A stretch of DNA of 64,000 nt from Manis javanica (lineage: Eukaryota; Chordata; Mammalia; Pholidota; Manidae), in assembly GCF_040802235.1 (NCBI RefSeq), contig NC_133161.1, forward strand, positions 149,907,121-149,971,120. Reading direction: 5' to 3'. The notes beneath the pieces were generated by a model. That model worked only from the letters and a program-made list of their open reading frames with translations. It did not search any database and had not been told where the DNA came from. Every line of letters begins with the position of its first letter. The first letter of the stretch is position 1. Positions 49,601 through 61,600 of this stretch are shown here, in pieces. The translations under genes and the position numbers were made by a program.

Positions 49601-52600
49601 TGGAATATTATTCAGCCCTAAGAAGAAAACAAATCCTACCATTTGCCACAACATGGATGGAGCTAGAGGGTATTATGCTCAGTGAAATAAGCCAGGCGGA
49701 GAAAGACAGGTTCCAAGCGATTTCACTCATCTGTGGAGTATAACAACGAAGCAAAACTGAAGGAACAAGACAGCAGCAGACTCACAAGACACCAAGAACG
49801 GACTAGCGGTTACCACGGGAGGGGGAGGGGAGGGCAGGTGGGGAGGGAGGGAGATTTAAGGGGCATTATGATTGACACACACAGGGAAGACAGTACAGCA
49901 CAGAGAAGGCAAGTAGTGACTATAGCATCTTACTATGCTGATAGACAGTGACTGCAACACAGGCAGGTGAGGACTTGATAATATGGGCAAATGTTGAAAC
50001 CACAATGTTGCTCATGTGAAACCTTCATAAGATTGTATTTCAATGATACCTTAATTAAAAAAAAAGAACTGACAAAACTTGGTGACTGGATGCAGAGGGA
50101 AGGGTCAGAAAGGACTCAAGGATGTGCAGATTTCTATTTGGGGTATTTGGGTAGAAGGATAGTGGTATGAAACAGACTCCAAAAGAACAAGTAGTTTTAG
50201 TGGTGAGGAGAGGAAAGTTGTTAAATTCAGGACTCACTGAACTGAGATGCTTACAGAACATGTGAACACACTGTCAGCAGGCAGCGGCCTGTTGCACAGA
50301 CACCTCCAGAGCTCCACAGGAGGAGCTGAGCTGCAAACGTCTGAAGCCACGGAGGCCGAGAACACCACCCAGGTGAATGGGAAGACAGAGGCGGGTCCAG
50401 GTGGGAGTCTGAGGAGGCAGAGGAGGTGCTCCAGAGCGAGCCCGGCTGTAAACTCCGTGGGGCAGGCCTAGGTCTGCTCTGTCATCTCCACATCTCCAGT
50501 GCCTGGAACAGAGCCTGGCACATGGTTGGCCCTCAATAAGTACTTGTGGAAGGAAGGAGGGAAATGTAGTCAGAAATACATGAGGGAAGCCAGGAGAGCC
50601 GGAGTCAGGGGGACGGGCAGCTCAAGGTGTGGGTGACGGCTTGATGCTGAAGGCGAGTCAGACACAAGGACCAGTCCGCCTGGCGTCCAGTCACAAGAGG
50701 GAACTCACCAGCTGTTCCTCAGGAGTGACTCCTGGTTCACAGAGGGCCGAGGGCCTCTCCTGCTCATCTTCAGGTAAGGATCCATTGAGCAGCAAGGCCT
50801 GAATAACCACAAAGGCAGAAAGAAACGTGACTCCCATCAGATGACCAAGTCCAGAGTTGGGCTTTTGGTAAATGAATCCCAAACTGAAATCATAACTGGG
50901 CTGCCTCTAGAAATCTCCTTGGTTATTTTTGATCTTAGATGCCTCCAATTGCTCATCTTGGGCCTATCTGGAGTTCATTTTTTCAGGCTCATGCACCAGG
51001 CCTCTGATTTCTCTGGATGCACCTGCATCTTCTGCTCCCAGGCTCCTTGGCCCCCGTAAACAATCCAGACTTTCCTCTCAGAAGTGACACTTTAAACCAC
51101 AGCTGTCAGAGTGAATGTTACTAGCTGGAAAGTGAACTAAAAGCAGAGCAGAATTATCTGGCTTAGAAAACTTGACTGTAATGAATTATTTGGAATTCAT
51201 TCAGAGCTCTGACTTGGGTTTGTTTAATTTTTGTTTGTTCTAATAATTCTGCATTTTTGCCCCCTAAGCAAAACCTGGATAGAACAAGAAGGAAAATACA
51301 TTCGCAGAGAGACGTCCTCATTCATTTCCACACCCACACCAGGTCTTGTTTTCCTTAGAATATGGTTGGGGGAAGGGGTGGCTTATCCTGAAGCAAAGGC
51401 AGCTCAAGCCCCAAGCCCCCCGAGCACGGACCCCCGGCCTGTATCTGATGCTGTATTCATGATCTGTCGCTTTGTGCTTAAGAAGGCTCCCAGGTTGTAT
51501 ACTCTAGGACTCAGCAAAACTTGGACCTGCCTGAGCAGGTAGGTATTACAAGACCTATCCATTTAGTGAAAGGTTTAAAAACATGTCCCCATTTTATATC
51601 ATGATTCTGTCTCAGGTTAATCAGGAGAGAAGAGTTACAGAGGTTAAATCCTCTTTCAATAAATGTAACACAAATTATGTCACAAATACTGGTAGATAAA
51701 AACACTTTAAAATCCAACCACTGGTTGGTCTGCCAAGCACTATTTAATAGTAAATTCTGGTAAATCTTATTAATTTGGTTATACCCTGAAGCTGCGGCAA
51801 GAGGTACAGGCAAGTATAAGCAGTCCAGGGAGCCTCGGAAAGCATTACAGAAATACCAACCCCAATGGCAAAGGGCTCCAGGGGCTCTAACAGGCCCGCC
51901 AGGCTGGTGGGATCCTGCACGTAGCCGAGCAGGCAGCTAGCTTGCCAACCACTGAGTGTAAAAGCCCAGAGGCCACAGTGTTCCACGACGGCACTGATTC
52001 TTGCTGTAAGCCTGTGGCTGTGGCTTACAGCTCCTGCTGGCAGGGGGTACAGGGTGCTGACTCTCTGCCTGTTGATTCTCTTCTTTTTCTCTCCAATCTG
52101 CCACTGGAATTCTCCCACTGAGATGCAGACCAAACTGATGGATATCTACGTTCACATAACGCAAATTATCCTGGGAAAACCTGGCTGGGTCTAGTCCAAA
52201 AGTTCTCCAAGCTTAATACTGCCTAGGAAAGGGCAGCACATGTGCCCCCAGCCCAGTAAATAAATGGTTCCTTAATGAATGGCAGGCAAGGGGTCATAAA
52301 GGCAGACAGGTGAGCAAACGGGAGAACCAGTGATCCTCCTTGGGAACGTTTAGGCAATAAACATCCCTCCAGCCCGTCTCAGTTCCTGGGGCACACGTCA
52401 TGCGAACTGTTTTGCCACAGCACCAATGTACTTTCTCCTTCAGGAACCCTGTGTTCCCCCTCTGTTGCTGGCTGGCTGGGAACACGTCCTCCACCGTCTG
52501 CCAGCTGCTAGAGCCACTCACATAATATGGGCTTTGTCTACGTGTCCATAAATATTTGACAGTTCAGAAGCAGCACAGTTCCCAGCACAAAAGGCAGGAA

Positions 52601-55600
52601 TGTTCCTAGGCTATTCTAGGGCCATCAGCTCACTACAAGGGCTCCCTCAAGCAGGGAAGGCGTACAGAGGACTGAGGGGGTCACTCAGCACAGGAACTAA
52701 GTGGGTCAGCTGGCCTCTGGGGGAGACTTGCCACACTGGTGCTGACGGTACAGCAAACACTGAAGGGCCCCGTTACTCCAGAAAACCTTCCACTCGATCA
52801 CTGTGCCGTGGCATCCACTGCAGAAGCACTAGGAGTAAGCTGAGGCCCCCAGCTCATCGGACGCAGACGGAGACCTGGCACTGCCGGCTCTGGCACCCGC
52901 CCTGCTCAGAAGGTGTTTGTCAGGGGAAACGGCCGACCGTTTGCACAGCCGTTCTTCCGTGGAAGCCGCAAGGGCAGGCTGCAGTTGTGGGTCAGGGAAA
53001 AGCCGTCAGTAAGCAGAGAGCCAGGACAAGGGCTTGGTGGGATCAGTCATGGTTCCCAGGCCTGCAGAAATTCTAACAGCTGCGCTGTGAACAGGAGCCC
53101 ACAGAGCCCACCGGACAGCGCTCACAGGCAAGGGACTTCCAGCTCTTCGCGTGCTGGTCCCGGTGTCTCAGCTCCCCATTCAGCTCTGACCTCATATAAA
53201 ACTGAATCCATTTATTTTCAATCAATAGAGTGACTTCAAAACAATAATCAGTTGGTGCACCAAGGACAGACTGCAAGACAAAGAGCTACCTGTAATCCTG
53301 ATATCATTTTCTTTGTTTCCTCCATTTCTTTTCCTAAATGCTCTTGTTGTTCCATCAGCTGCTCTTCCCATGGAGTCTCCAGATGGGCGCTGGAACCGCC
53401 TGGTCGCCAGTCTCGCCAGTCTCGGGACAAGGGAGAGGCCGTCTCCTCTACAAATGGAGAGGGAGCACGGGTCACGCTGAGGAAAACGGTTCCCAGCAGA
53501 AAGCGCCCAGCGCTTCCCGGTCACATGTTCAGGTCACCGGCCTGACCCTGTCCTCAGGGCACAGACTGGACTGGCCGCCAGGTGGGGCCGTGAGACTGAG
53601 GAACTGGCTGTCTGCTCGCACTCCAGGCTTGGAGCGTCTCAGGTCTGTCGGGGAAACCTACTCTCTTTCCAACCTTTTGGAGGCAGGAAGACTCCCTCTC
53701 TAGGAGTCTCGGTATAGGACACAGATTTTACTCTAATTCTTTAGAACTGGCATCCCCAGAGCGTGACTCTGCTGGGTACAAAGTGAAGAACTGTCACATG
53801 CAATGAAAAATTCCCGTTGGGAGCTCTGGAGCTTCAGAGGGATTCCCCTGGCCATTTCCTTGTGACCGAACATCTTTCCCAAATAACATTGTGTGAGTCA
53901 CACAGGAAACAAGGCGGTAGAAGCCCACTTGCACAAACTGTTTAATTCTCTACCTGGGTTGGTTTTATTTCCCTACATTTCTGGTCCCTTTGCTCTCATT
54001 TTCATGTCTGTTTCATCCCTTCTAACAGTATGCGCAGCCACTCAATGCATTACGGAATACAGAAGGGAATTAACCCTTTGAGTAAGTTTCTTCATTCATA
54101 AGCATTAACAGTAAGTATAATCCCCCTGGGGTGTTGTGAAGATTGAATGGATAATTGGTGTGCAGAGCCCATGGTGCCTGACCCAGAGCACGCGATGAAT
54201 GCTCCCCTCTCCTTGCCCAGGGTCCCAGGAGTCTCTGGCTCCGTAACACAACTGACCCTTTGGTACTAACACCAGGGCTGGAGGGGGAGAGGAGGAGGGA
54301 AGAATTTAATGCCAGTTTTTCTTCTGAGGACTTTGGTCTCATTATAACTCTTACAGGTGAATAAATATCTAAATCACATGCTTTGTGTCTCCCATGCTTC
54401 CCTTTATGTATGAAAAGGAGTAAGAAAATGTTTACGTAAGAAAAGGAGGGCAACCAAGACAGGAAAGAGAAGTCTAAACAGGGGCCGCCCCGTGGTCCTC
54501 TGCAGCCCTCATGCCAGGCCTGAGGCAGAAGTGTGTCCAGACACCGTAGCCCATACTGTATATTCTGAGGTCCAATTTAAATTAGGGAAGTACTGAAATT
54601 ATTTGTATAACACAGGAATAATAAAAACTGTTTACCTGAGTGAGGCTTGACTGTCCCAAGTCATTTCCTAATTCACAGGCAGCCAGGGGAGGACGGCCTG
54701 TCTAAGGTGCTATAAGACTTTTGACAGCTAGGACATCAGTAGTGACGTCCCACCAGAGGACGGCCGCATTAACTAGCTTAGCAGCTTCAGCATCCTTTGG
54801 AGCTGACCCTGCATGTATAGACTACGGAGAGGGAGTTACAGGTAGAGAGGGTCCCCAAACTCTTCAAGCTGAGGCTGTTCCTTGAGCTGACCCAGGCAGG
54901 CCGAGAGACAGTACCTGTTCTGTTCTCTATTCCTCCAGAAGGAGTGATCACAAAATCTGCCTTTTCCTCCGACTGGGTTATAATGGATTCACTCTTTGCG
55001 CTGTGCATGGGACTGGGTGAAGTCAGGCTGTGATTGGAGGAAAAGAGAAACAATTGTTATGAAGTGTTGTTTAGAAACCAGCTTTCTTAAAGTATCCCAG
55101 AGATTTGTTGTTATTCATCTTACTCCTACTGCCTAACACAGTATCTGGGCCACAATAAGAATATTTGTTGAATGAAGGAATGATGAACTTACTGAATGAG
55201 TGAAATGAATGACGACCCAGTCGTAGGAAGTCCCCCCACCACAAGGCTGCCTTTAAGCCTGCTTCACCAAGAAGAGACTTAGCAGAAGGATGGGCAATCT
55301 AGTACTTTAAAGAACTCCACATTTTGTTTTGTTTGTTTGCTTTTTTAAAAATTTTTACAAGCACCACCATCCCTGGGCCCAGGTTCAGAGACTAACGTAG
55401 TGTGTGTCTTGGCAGGTTTGGCAGTGGCATGGAAAAATCTATTTCCAATCCACTAATTTCTCACAGACGCAAGCAATGCCAGCAGAAGAATTGTGGCAGG
55501 TCAGCTCTGGGCCGATCCCAAAGAAGGCGGCACTGTGGGGGCACTTGAGGGGGAGAAACTGCTGGAGTGTGGACAGCCCCAAGCTGGGCAAAGGGGCAAT

Positions 55601-58600
55601 GACTGATCAACAAAGACAGGTCATGATAAGGAGGAGGAAAGGGTTATTTGTACCTCTGCCACACCTTTCAAATTGTCATCAGAAACCACTCAATAATTCT
55701 AAAGCTCTGATATAACTATTAGCCTTGAAAGAAACTGTTCAGATTTTCAGGGAAGTGCAATTTTAAACTCCAGAACGGCATCAGATCCACAAGATGCGAC
55801 TGTGAGGCTGATGCTTCCATCTGACGGGGGAAAGGAGCCTGAGACCTGGCTCCTTTTCCAGGCACCTTGAGAACGTCGGCACTGGAGCAATCTCAGGGGC
55901 TGGGGGTCTGCAGGCCCAGCACCCCCGTGGGAGTTCTTTCCAAATCTATCACCCAGACAACAGTGAGAATGTCTAGGATTCACTGACCCACTTAATGTGC
56001 CCCTGACAGCCCCCAGGCTAATCCTCACAGCCACACTCAGGAGTGAACATTTCGTCTTCCTAGAAACCAGTACAAACAAAAGCCAGGCACAGCGGAGGGA
56101 ACCCGAGGTTTCAAAGCCTCTGAAGCAGCCTGAAGACACTCTCATCTTTCTCATTGGTCCAGATTCAGGGCTTGGGTGGGAATGACCTCAACCAGTAATA
56201 CATTCTCATTCTTGACTGGAATAACAGAAAAAACAAAGTTTTTTCTCTTTTTCAAATTAAATAAATTCCCTTAACCCTATCTATAGATCTACAACTAGAA
56301 TAGGCAAGAGGTGTGTGGAGAGTGGCAAGAAATGGTATTTAGCAAAGGTAACTGCTTTATAGAGCTCTTACCACCACCAGCCACTTAGGCAATCTGACCT
56401 CCAGGCCAGTGGGTTGGCTGCCGGGAAAGCACCTGCGTGCGGGCACTGTGCCACCCATGAGGACGGCAGGATTCTGACGGCTCAGGCCCTGGGGCTCTCC
56501 TCCTCCAGAAATGGGGATCCAGGTACCGAAAGACACTGACAACAGCTGCTCCCCTCGGAGAGAGAGCAAGACGGCACCTCCTCCGCTGCTGCCGGGGGTG
56601 CTGTGGCCCCCCGCCCTGCCGGCACGGGGCTGGCCCGCGGAGGGTCGTGCCAGACGAGGGGCCAGGGGCTCACGGGGCGGCGGGACCCTGCGGTGCCGGC
56701 ACGGGGCTGTCCTGGACAGGGGGCACGCCGGGCTCCGCCGCCCCCTAAGGGGCCGTCTCCCCGGACCAGAGGCGCACGGGTGCACGAGCAGCCCCGCTGG
56801 CGGAGTGGCCGGGCAGCCGGAGGGGACAGCTCTCCCTTCCGGGGCGGAGGCCTCCTGCGCGAGGCCGCGGAGCAGGGCCCGGGGCTGGACTCGTCGGGGA
56901 TAGAGGCCCGGAGGCGCGTCCGCCCCGCCGCCTCCCCAGGAAGCGCCGCGCCGCGGAGGGTGGGCTCGGACTCGTCCGCCTCAGGCCGCAGAAGGCGGTG
57001 TGACGCCGGCTAACGGCGAGGCCGGGGCCCGGGGATCACACGGACGCCATGCAAGCCGCCGCCGCCCTCCCGGGGCCGGGCCCGGCGGCACGCTTCTCAG
57101 CCCCCAGGCGCCTGGCGTCTCTCGGAGTCTCGCCGCACAAACAGGCCACCCCCCACCTCCGCCGAAGGGCCTTCTTCAAAATCAATTTTTTAAAAATGGG
57201 TCATGAGCGATACGAGAGTCCCGCTTCCCTCCGGGGCGAGGCCAGCCGCTCCTTGGACGCCCGCGCTGCGAGGGGACCCGCCAGGCCCGCGGCCGCCGCC
57301 TGGACAGCGCCCAGGGCCCCGGCCACCCCGGCCTCGGACCCCGGCCCCCCGGCCCGGCGCCCCGGCTCACCATTTCACTTGCGCGCCCCCCATGGCCCCT
57401 CCGGCTCCGGCTCCGGCTCAGCGCGCCTGCCTCCCGGGGCGGAGCGCCAGGCTGAGGGCCTCCCCGCCCCGCGCCCGGGCAGCCGCCCCGACCGCGGGCG
57501 GGGAAGGGAAGGGCTCAGCGGCCGGCGCGTCGGCCAGGGCGCCGGGATGCCCCCGGGGCAGACGCGCGCCGTCCCGGCAGCTCCGGCCCAGCAGCGGCGC
57601 GGCGCGCGCGGAGGCCGCCTCGGCTCGCAGGCTGCCCGTCCCGGGCGGCGGCATCGTGGCCTCGGCGGCCGCGGGCATCTCAGCCCATCTCCGCGCCGGA
57701 GAATCGCCGCCCAGGCTCCGCGGCGCCTCGGGCCCGCCCCGCCCCGCCCCTCCCGGCTCCGCGGCACCTCCCTCCCCGCCCCGCTCCCCCCAAGCCCATC
57801 ACCCAGCCGCCCCCATTCCCCACCCCCACGCCTCCCTGCCCCCCACAGCCCCTCCCCGGCCCCCCACCAGCCGCCCGCCCCTCCCCCGGCTCCCCCCCAT
57901 TCCTTACCCCCATCCCTCCCTGCCCCCCACAGCCCCTCCCCCGACTCCCCCATTCCCCACCCCCACCTCCCCCTGCCCCCCACAGCCCCTCCCCCGGCCC
58001 CCCACCAGCCGCCCGCCCCTCCCCCGGCTCCCCCCATTCCTTACCCCCACCCCTCCCTGTCCCCACAGCCCCGCCCCCGGTTCCCCCCCATTCCTTACCC
58101 CCACCCCTCCCTGCCCCCCCAGCCCCGCCCCCCGACTCCCCCATTCCCCACCCCCACCTCTCCCGGCCCCCCACAGCCCCTCCCCCATGCCCCCCCAGCC
58201 GCATCCCCCACCCCTCGCTGCTCCCCCAGCCCCCCGGCCCCCTTCACCCCACACCCACCTCGCCCCCCAACGCCCCTCCCGGGCTGCACTTGCCGTTGAG
58301 TCCCGGGCGAGGACGCGGACAGGGGAGCGGCCGCCGGTGGGCAGCGCACGGAGGAGGCCCGTGGGTCCTCGATCTGCGCGCCTGCAAACCGGAGACGCCG
58401 CCGGCTGGCCGCCGCGACAGGGGCCGGGGGCTGCCAGGCTCCCGCGGGAAGGGCAGAGACCCGGCCGGGGTGTGGACGCAGCGGCGCGTCTCCGGGCGCA
58501 GGGGGCCGCTCAGACCCCGGGCGCGACCTCGCCCCGCGCCGCTCTGCGCCCCGGCCCACATCGCGGGTCCCCAGGCCTCCCGGCGCCTCGAGAAGGTTAC

Positions 58601-61600
58601 GGGCTCCCCGAGGAGGGCCGGTGCCGACAGCACCACGGGTGAGCGCGAGGCGGGCTGCGAAGAGGGGCGAGAGCCCTCCTGCGACCCCTCCCGGCCCTCC
58701 GCGGGCCCCCTTCCCGGCCGCCTGGGGGTCCCTGCCCGAGAGGGAGGGCGCCGGCCTGCCAGGGGGATCCAGGCGGCGCCCCCCGGCGCTCAGCTCCCAG
58801 GGAACCGGTGGCCGGCGCGGGCGGGGGGCACCCGCCGCTGGTGGGAACAGGGTTTCCTTGGGGGTGGTGACAGCGCCTTTGAACTGGAGGGAGGTGACGG
58901 CTGGGCGTTGTGAAGGTACTAAATGTCACTAAACTGCACACTTTAAGCCGATTTACGGCCAATTACGTGTTACATGAATTTTATAAAAACACACCTATTA
59001 AATAAAAATTAAGGTTGACCAAGGTTACCAGTATGGAAAATGCTGGAAAGGATTCCATGTAGCCTCAGTTAAACAGGAACCAGTCCACCAAACAAAGACG
59101 AAATTTTATGAAAAAAAGAAATAGGAAGAAGAAAACAAACACACATAAAATACATATAAGGCAAAGAACGAGCCCCAAGGCACTGACCACGCTTGCCCTG
59201 GGCACCGTCCTGCCTTTGGCTGTAAGGGACACAGCCGGCCTTCCAGCTAGAGTCAAACAGGAGCCCAGCCGCGCGCATCCTCCTCTGCCAGGATTCCAGG
59301 CCCTCCAGTGAAGGCTGGGAACACTAACGCTCTCAGACAACTCTGCTCGACCTTTTCTCCTGCCATGAGCCTTAGACAGCCTTCTCAGGCCATGATTTGG
59401 GGTTACACTCAGGCACTAAACCGGCGCCACGGGACTGGCTCTCATAAACGCTGGCAGCTGACGCAAACACCAGAACCACGGGCTGGGTCCTGACGGTCCC
59501 AGTCATGCCCCCATGTGGACACAGCTAAGCTGCTGTGCTGGGGCTCTACACAAAGCGCCCTTATGTGGGAAATTCACCACCACCCCACCCTGCCCTCCTG
59601 GCACGAAACCACAAGACAGAGCTGAAGGATCCCTTTCAAAGCCAAACGTGAACTGAGGGAAAGAGAACAGTTCACAGCCCTGTTGCCTGCAGCGTTGTGA
59701 CCTGAAGCTGGGACCCGAGCATCCCAGCTACAGAGGGGAGGCACACAGGAGGCCAGTTACCTGGAGCGGCTGGACGCCGACGGGGACCTCTGCTGCCCTT
59801 CGTACTGCCGCACCAGGGCCCGCACAGTCCGGTACGGGCTCTCCGTCTCCTCGTCCGTGCTGCTGCTCCTGAGGTCAGAGGGCATCAAGCCTTGGTTCAA
59901 GCTGTCATTAAGTACTCACAGGGGCCATTCGGCGCCCACGTGAGAAACACAAACAGGGCAAAGCCTGGCCTTACAAACACACCAAACCTAGCAGGGCGAC
60001 AGTGTCACCGATCTCTGCAACACCTCAGGGTCCTGTTCCCTCAGCAGCTTCACAACCCCCGAGTTTGCTGCCATGTGGTCCTCCAGGACAGCTTGGCCTT
60101 TAGGGTATATTCCCGGGAGAGACGACTGCCCCCAGGGAATTGGAACATGGCTCTCACATACCTCCCAGTGAAGAAAGCACACTGCCGGAGGCATATTTAA
60201 AATTCTGGGCACCAGAGCAAAAAATTATATATATGATTACTTTCCACTAACTGCAAAACAAGCATCTCTTCTGAAAGGCCTTCTCTCTTTGGGGAGTGCT
60301 CGCTCCAACCTCCACCCCGTGTTCTTTGCTGCGATGCAGGGCTACTGAGGCAACATTTCCACCTACTGCCCTGCATCCTTTATCAGAAGAAATGTCAGAG
60401 AGAGACAAGTCCCCATCCCCAGACTTCAACCCTCACCTCTGTCTATACCGAGAGACATCCCGTCTGGGCTGTGACATGTCATGACGCACGCCAGCTAAAG
60501 CAGCGGCTGCCTCCTGGGCCACAGCAGTGGTACGGTATGGCTGGTGACTCTGCAGAGAGGCCCTGGAGTCCTGTCCTCGGCTCACTGTCCTGCTGGATCC
60601 AGGTCTGAAATGAGCTGCCAGGGCAAGGACCAGCCTCATGATGGACTTCAGGTTTCCTTCCACGATATCTGAGGGAGAGGACAGACCGAGAGGTGTAAGA
60701 GGGGGCAAAGGTTGAGGACCCATCCGTCCAGTACATATTTGTTAATGATACAAATAGGCCAGGCAGTCAAGGTCTCTGTCCTCACAAAGCCGTGTTCAAC
60801 AGAGAAGATGTAAATGCAATTCCAGTAAAGTGTGGTAATTGTTACATGACAGGAGAAGCCCAGGGTTCTTTGCAGGCTCTGATTGGAGAGGAATAGACAG
60901 GAGGACAAAAATTCATGCCGTGAGGCTAACTGGGGAGCTGCTGCACTTCTCCAGGAAAACACAAAGGTGTCCCGAATGACAGTGTTCCCTCAAAATAGCC
61001 AACTTTAGTGGGCCAGATCCCCAAGCCCACTCCTCAGGGGGGCCAGAGCAGAGACATGACAGCACTCTGGATTTTGTCCTAGAAAAAAAGAGGAATCACA
61101 CGGAAAACAATGGGACGGGTCTGGTGAAAAGTTAATGTAAGGAAATGAGAAAAATTCTATTTTTTTATTTTCACAGCACTTTACTACACAAGGTTTGAGA
61201 AAGGACTGATTGATACCTTGCACAGGCTCTCTCCATGGAAAGTAACTGCCCACCTGCATGACCCCAACACAGAGAAAACCAATAATCTAACATGAACGGA
61301 GGGCTCCCTCCTGTTTCCCTTCCCGTCGGGGCCGCGGGCAATCAGACGCAGATACTGCAGCTGAAATAGAGCCGCATCTACAGCCTGTTCCAGAGAAACA
61401 GCGAGGAGCCTGGGGGCCTGTGCTTCGAGGGCACCAACAGTTTCTTCTTTGCAGCCTGGACTCAAAACGCACTGAGAAGCGTCCTCTTCTGACAGTGGGG
61501 CTCCAGGAGAGGGTGTGTGCAGAGGTCACAGAGCTCTTTTCTCCTGCCTGGAATGTTCTGGGTTGTTTAAAAAAAAGCTATAAAATATTTTCCTTCTGGA

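Larger units (their letters stand above)
56560..58860 (-). promoter_or_regulatory. DIXDC1: CpG island with internal DIXDC1 promoter (short isoform)
   Basis: About 2.3 kb of GC- and CpG-rich DNA surrounds the alternative first exon at 57371-57393. The start site is probably between 57400 and 57800 on the minus strand. The 5' part contains a C-rich minisatellite (57780-58270). Long open frames (such as 416 and 479 codons on the plus strand) are Pro/Ala/Arg-rich by-products of base composition. Confidence 0.75.

Noticed and set aside
52600..53076. 158-codon plus-strand ORF in a DIXDC1 intron
   Set aside because: No domain, no splice context, low similarity to any family I recognise.
57049..58642. 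Long plus-strand Pro/Ala/Arg-rich ORFs (416 and 479 codons) in the CpG island
   Set aside because: They run through a C-rich minisatellite and an antisense DIXDC1 first exon; open frames are expected from lack of AT-rich stop codons. No domain or splice context.
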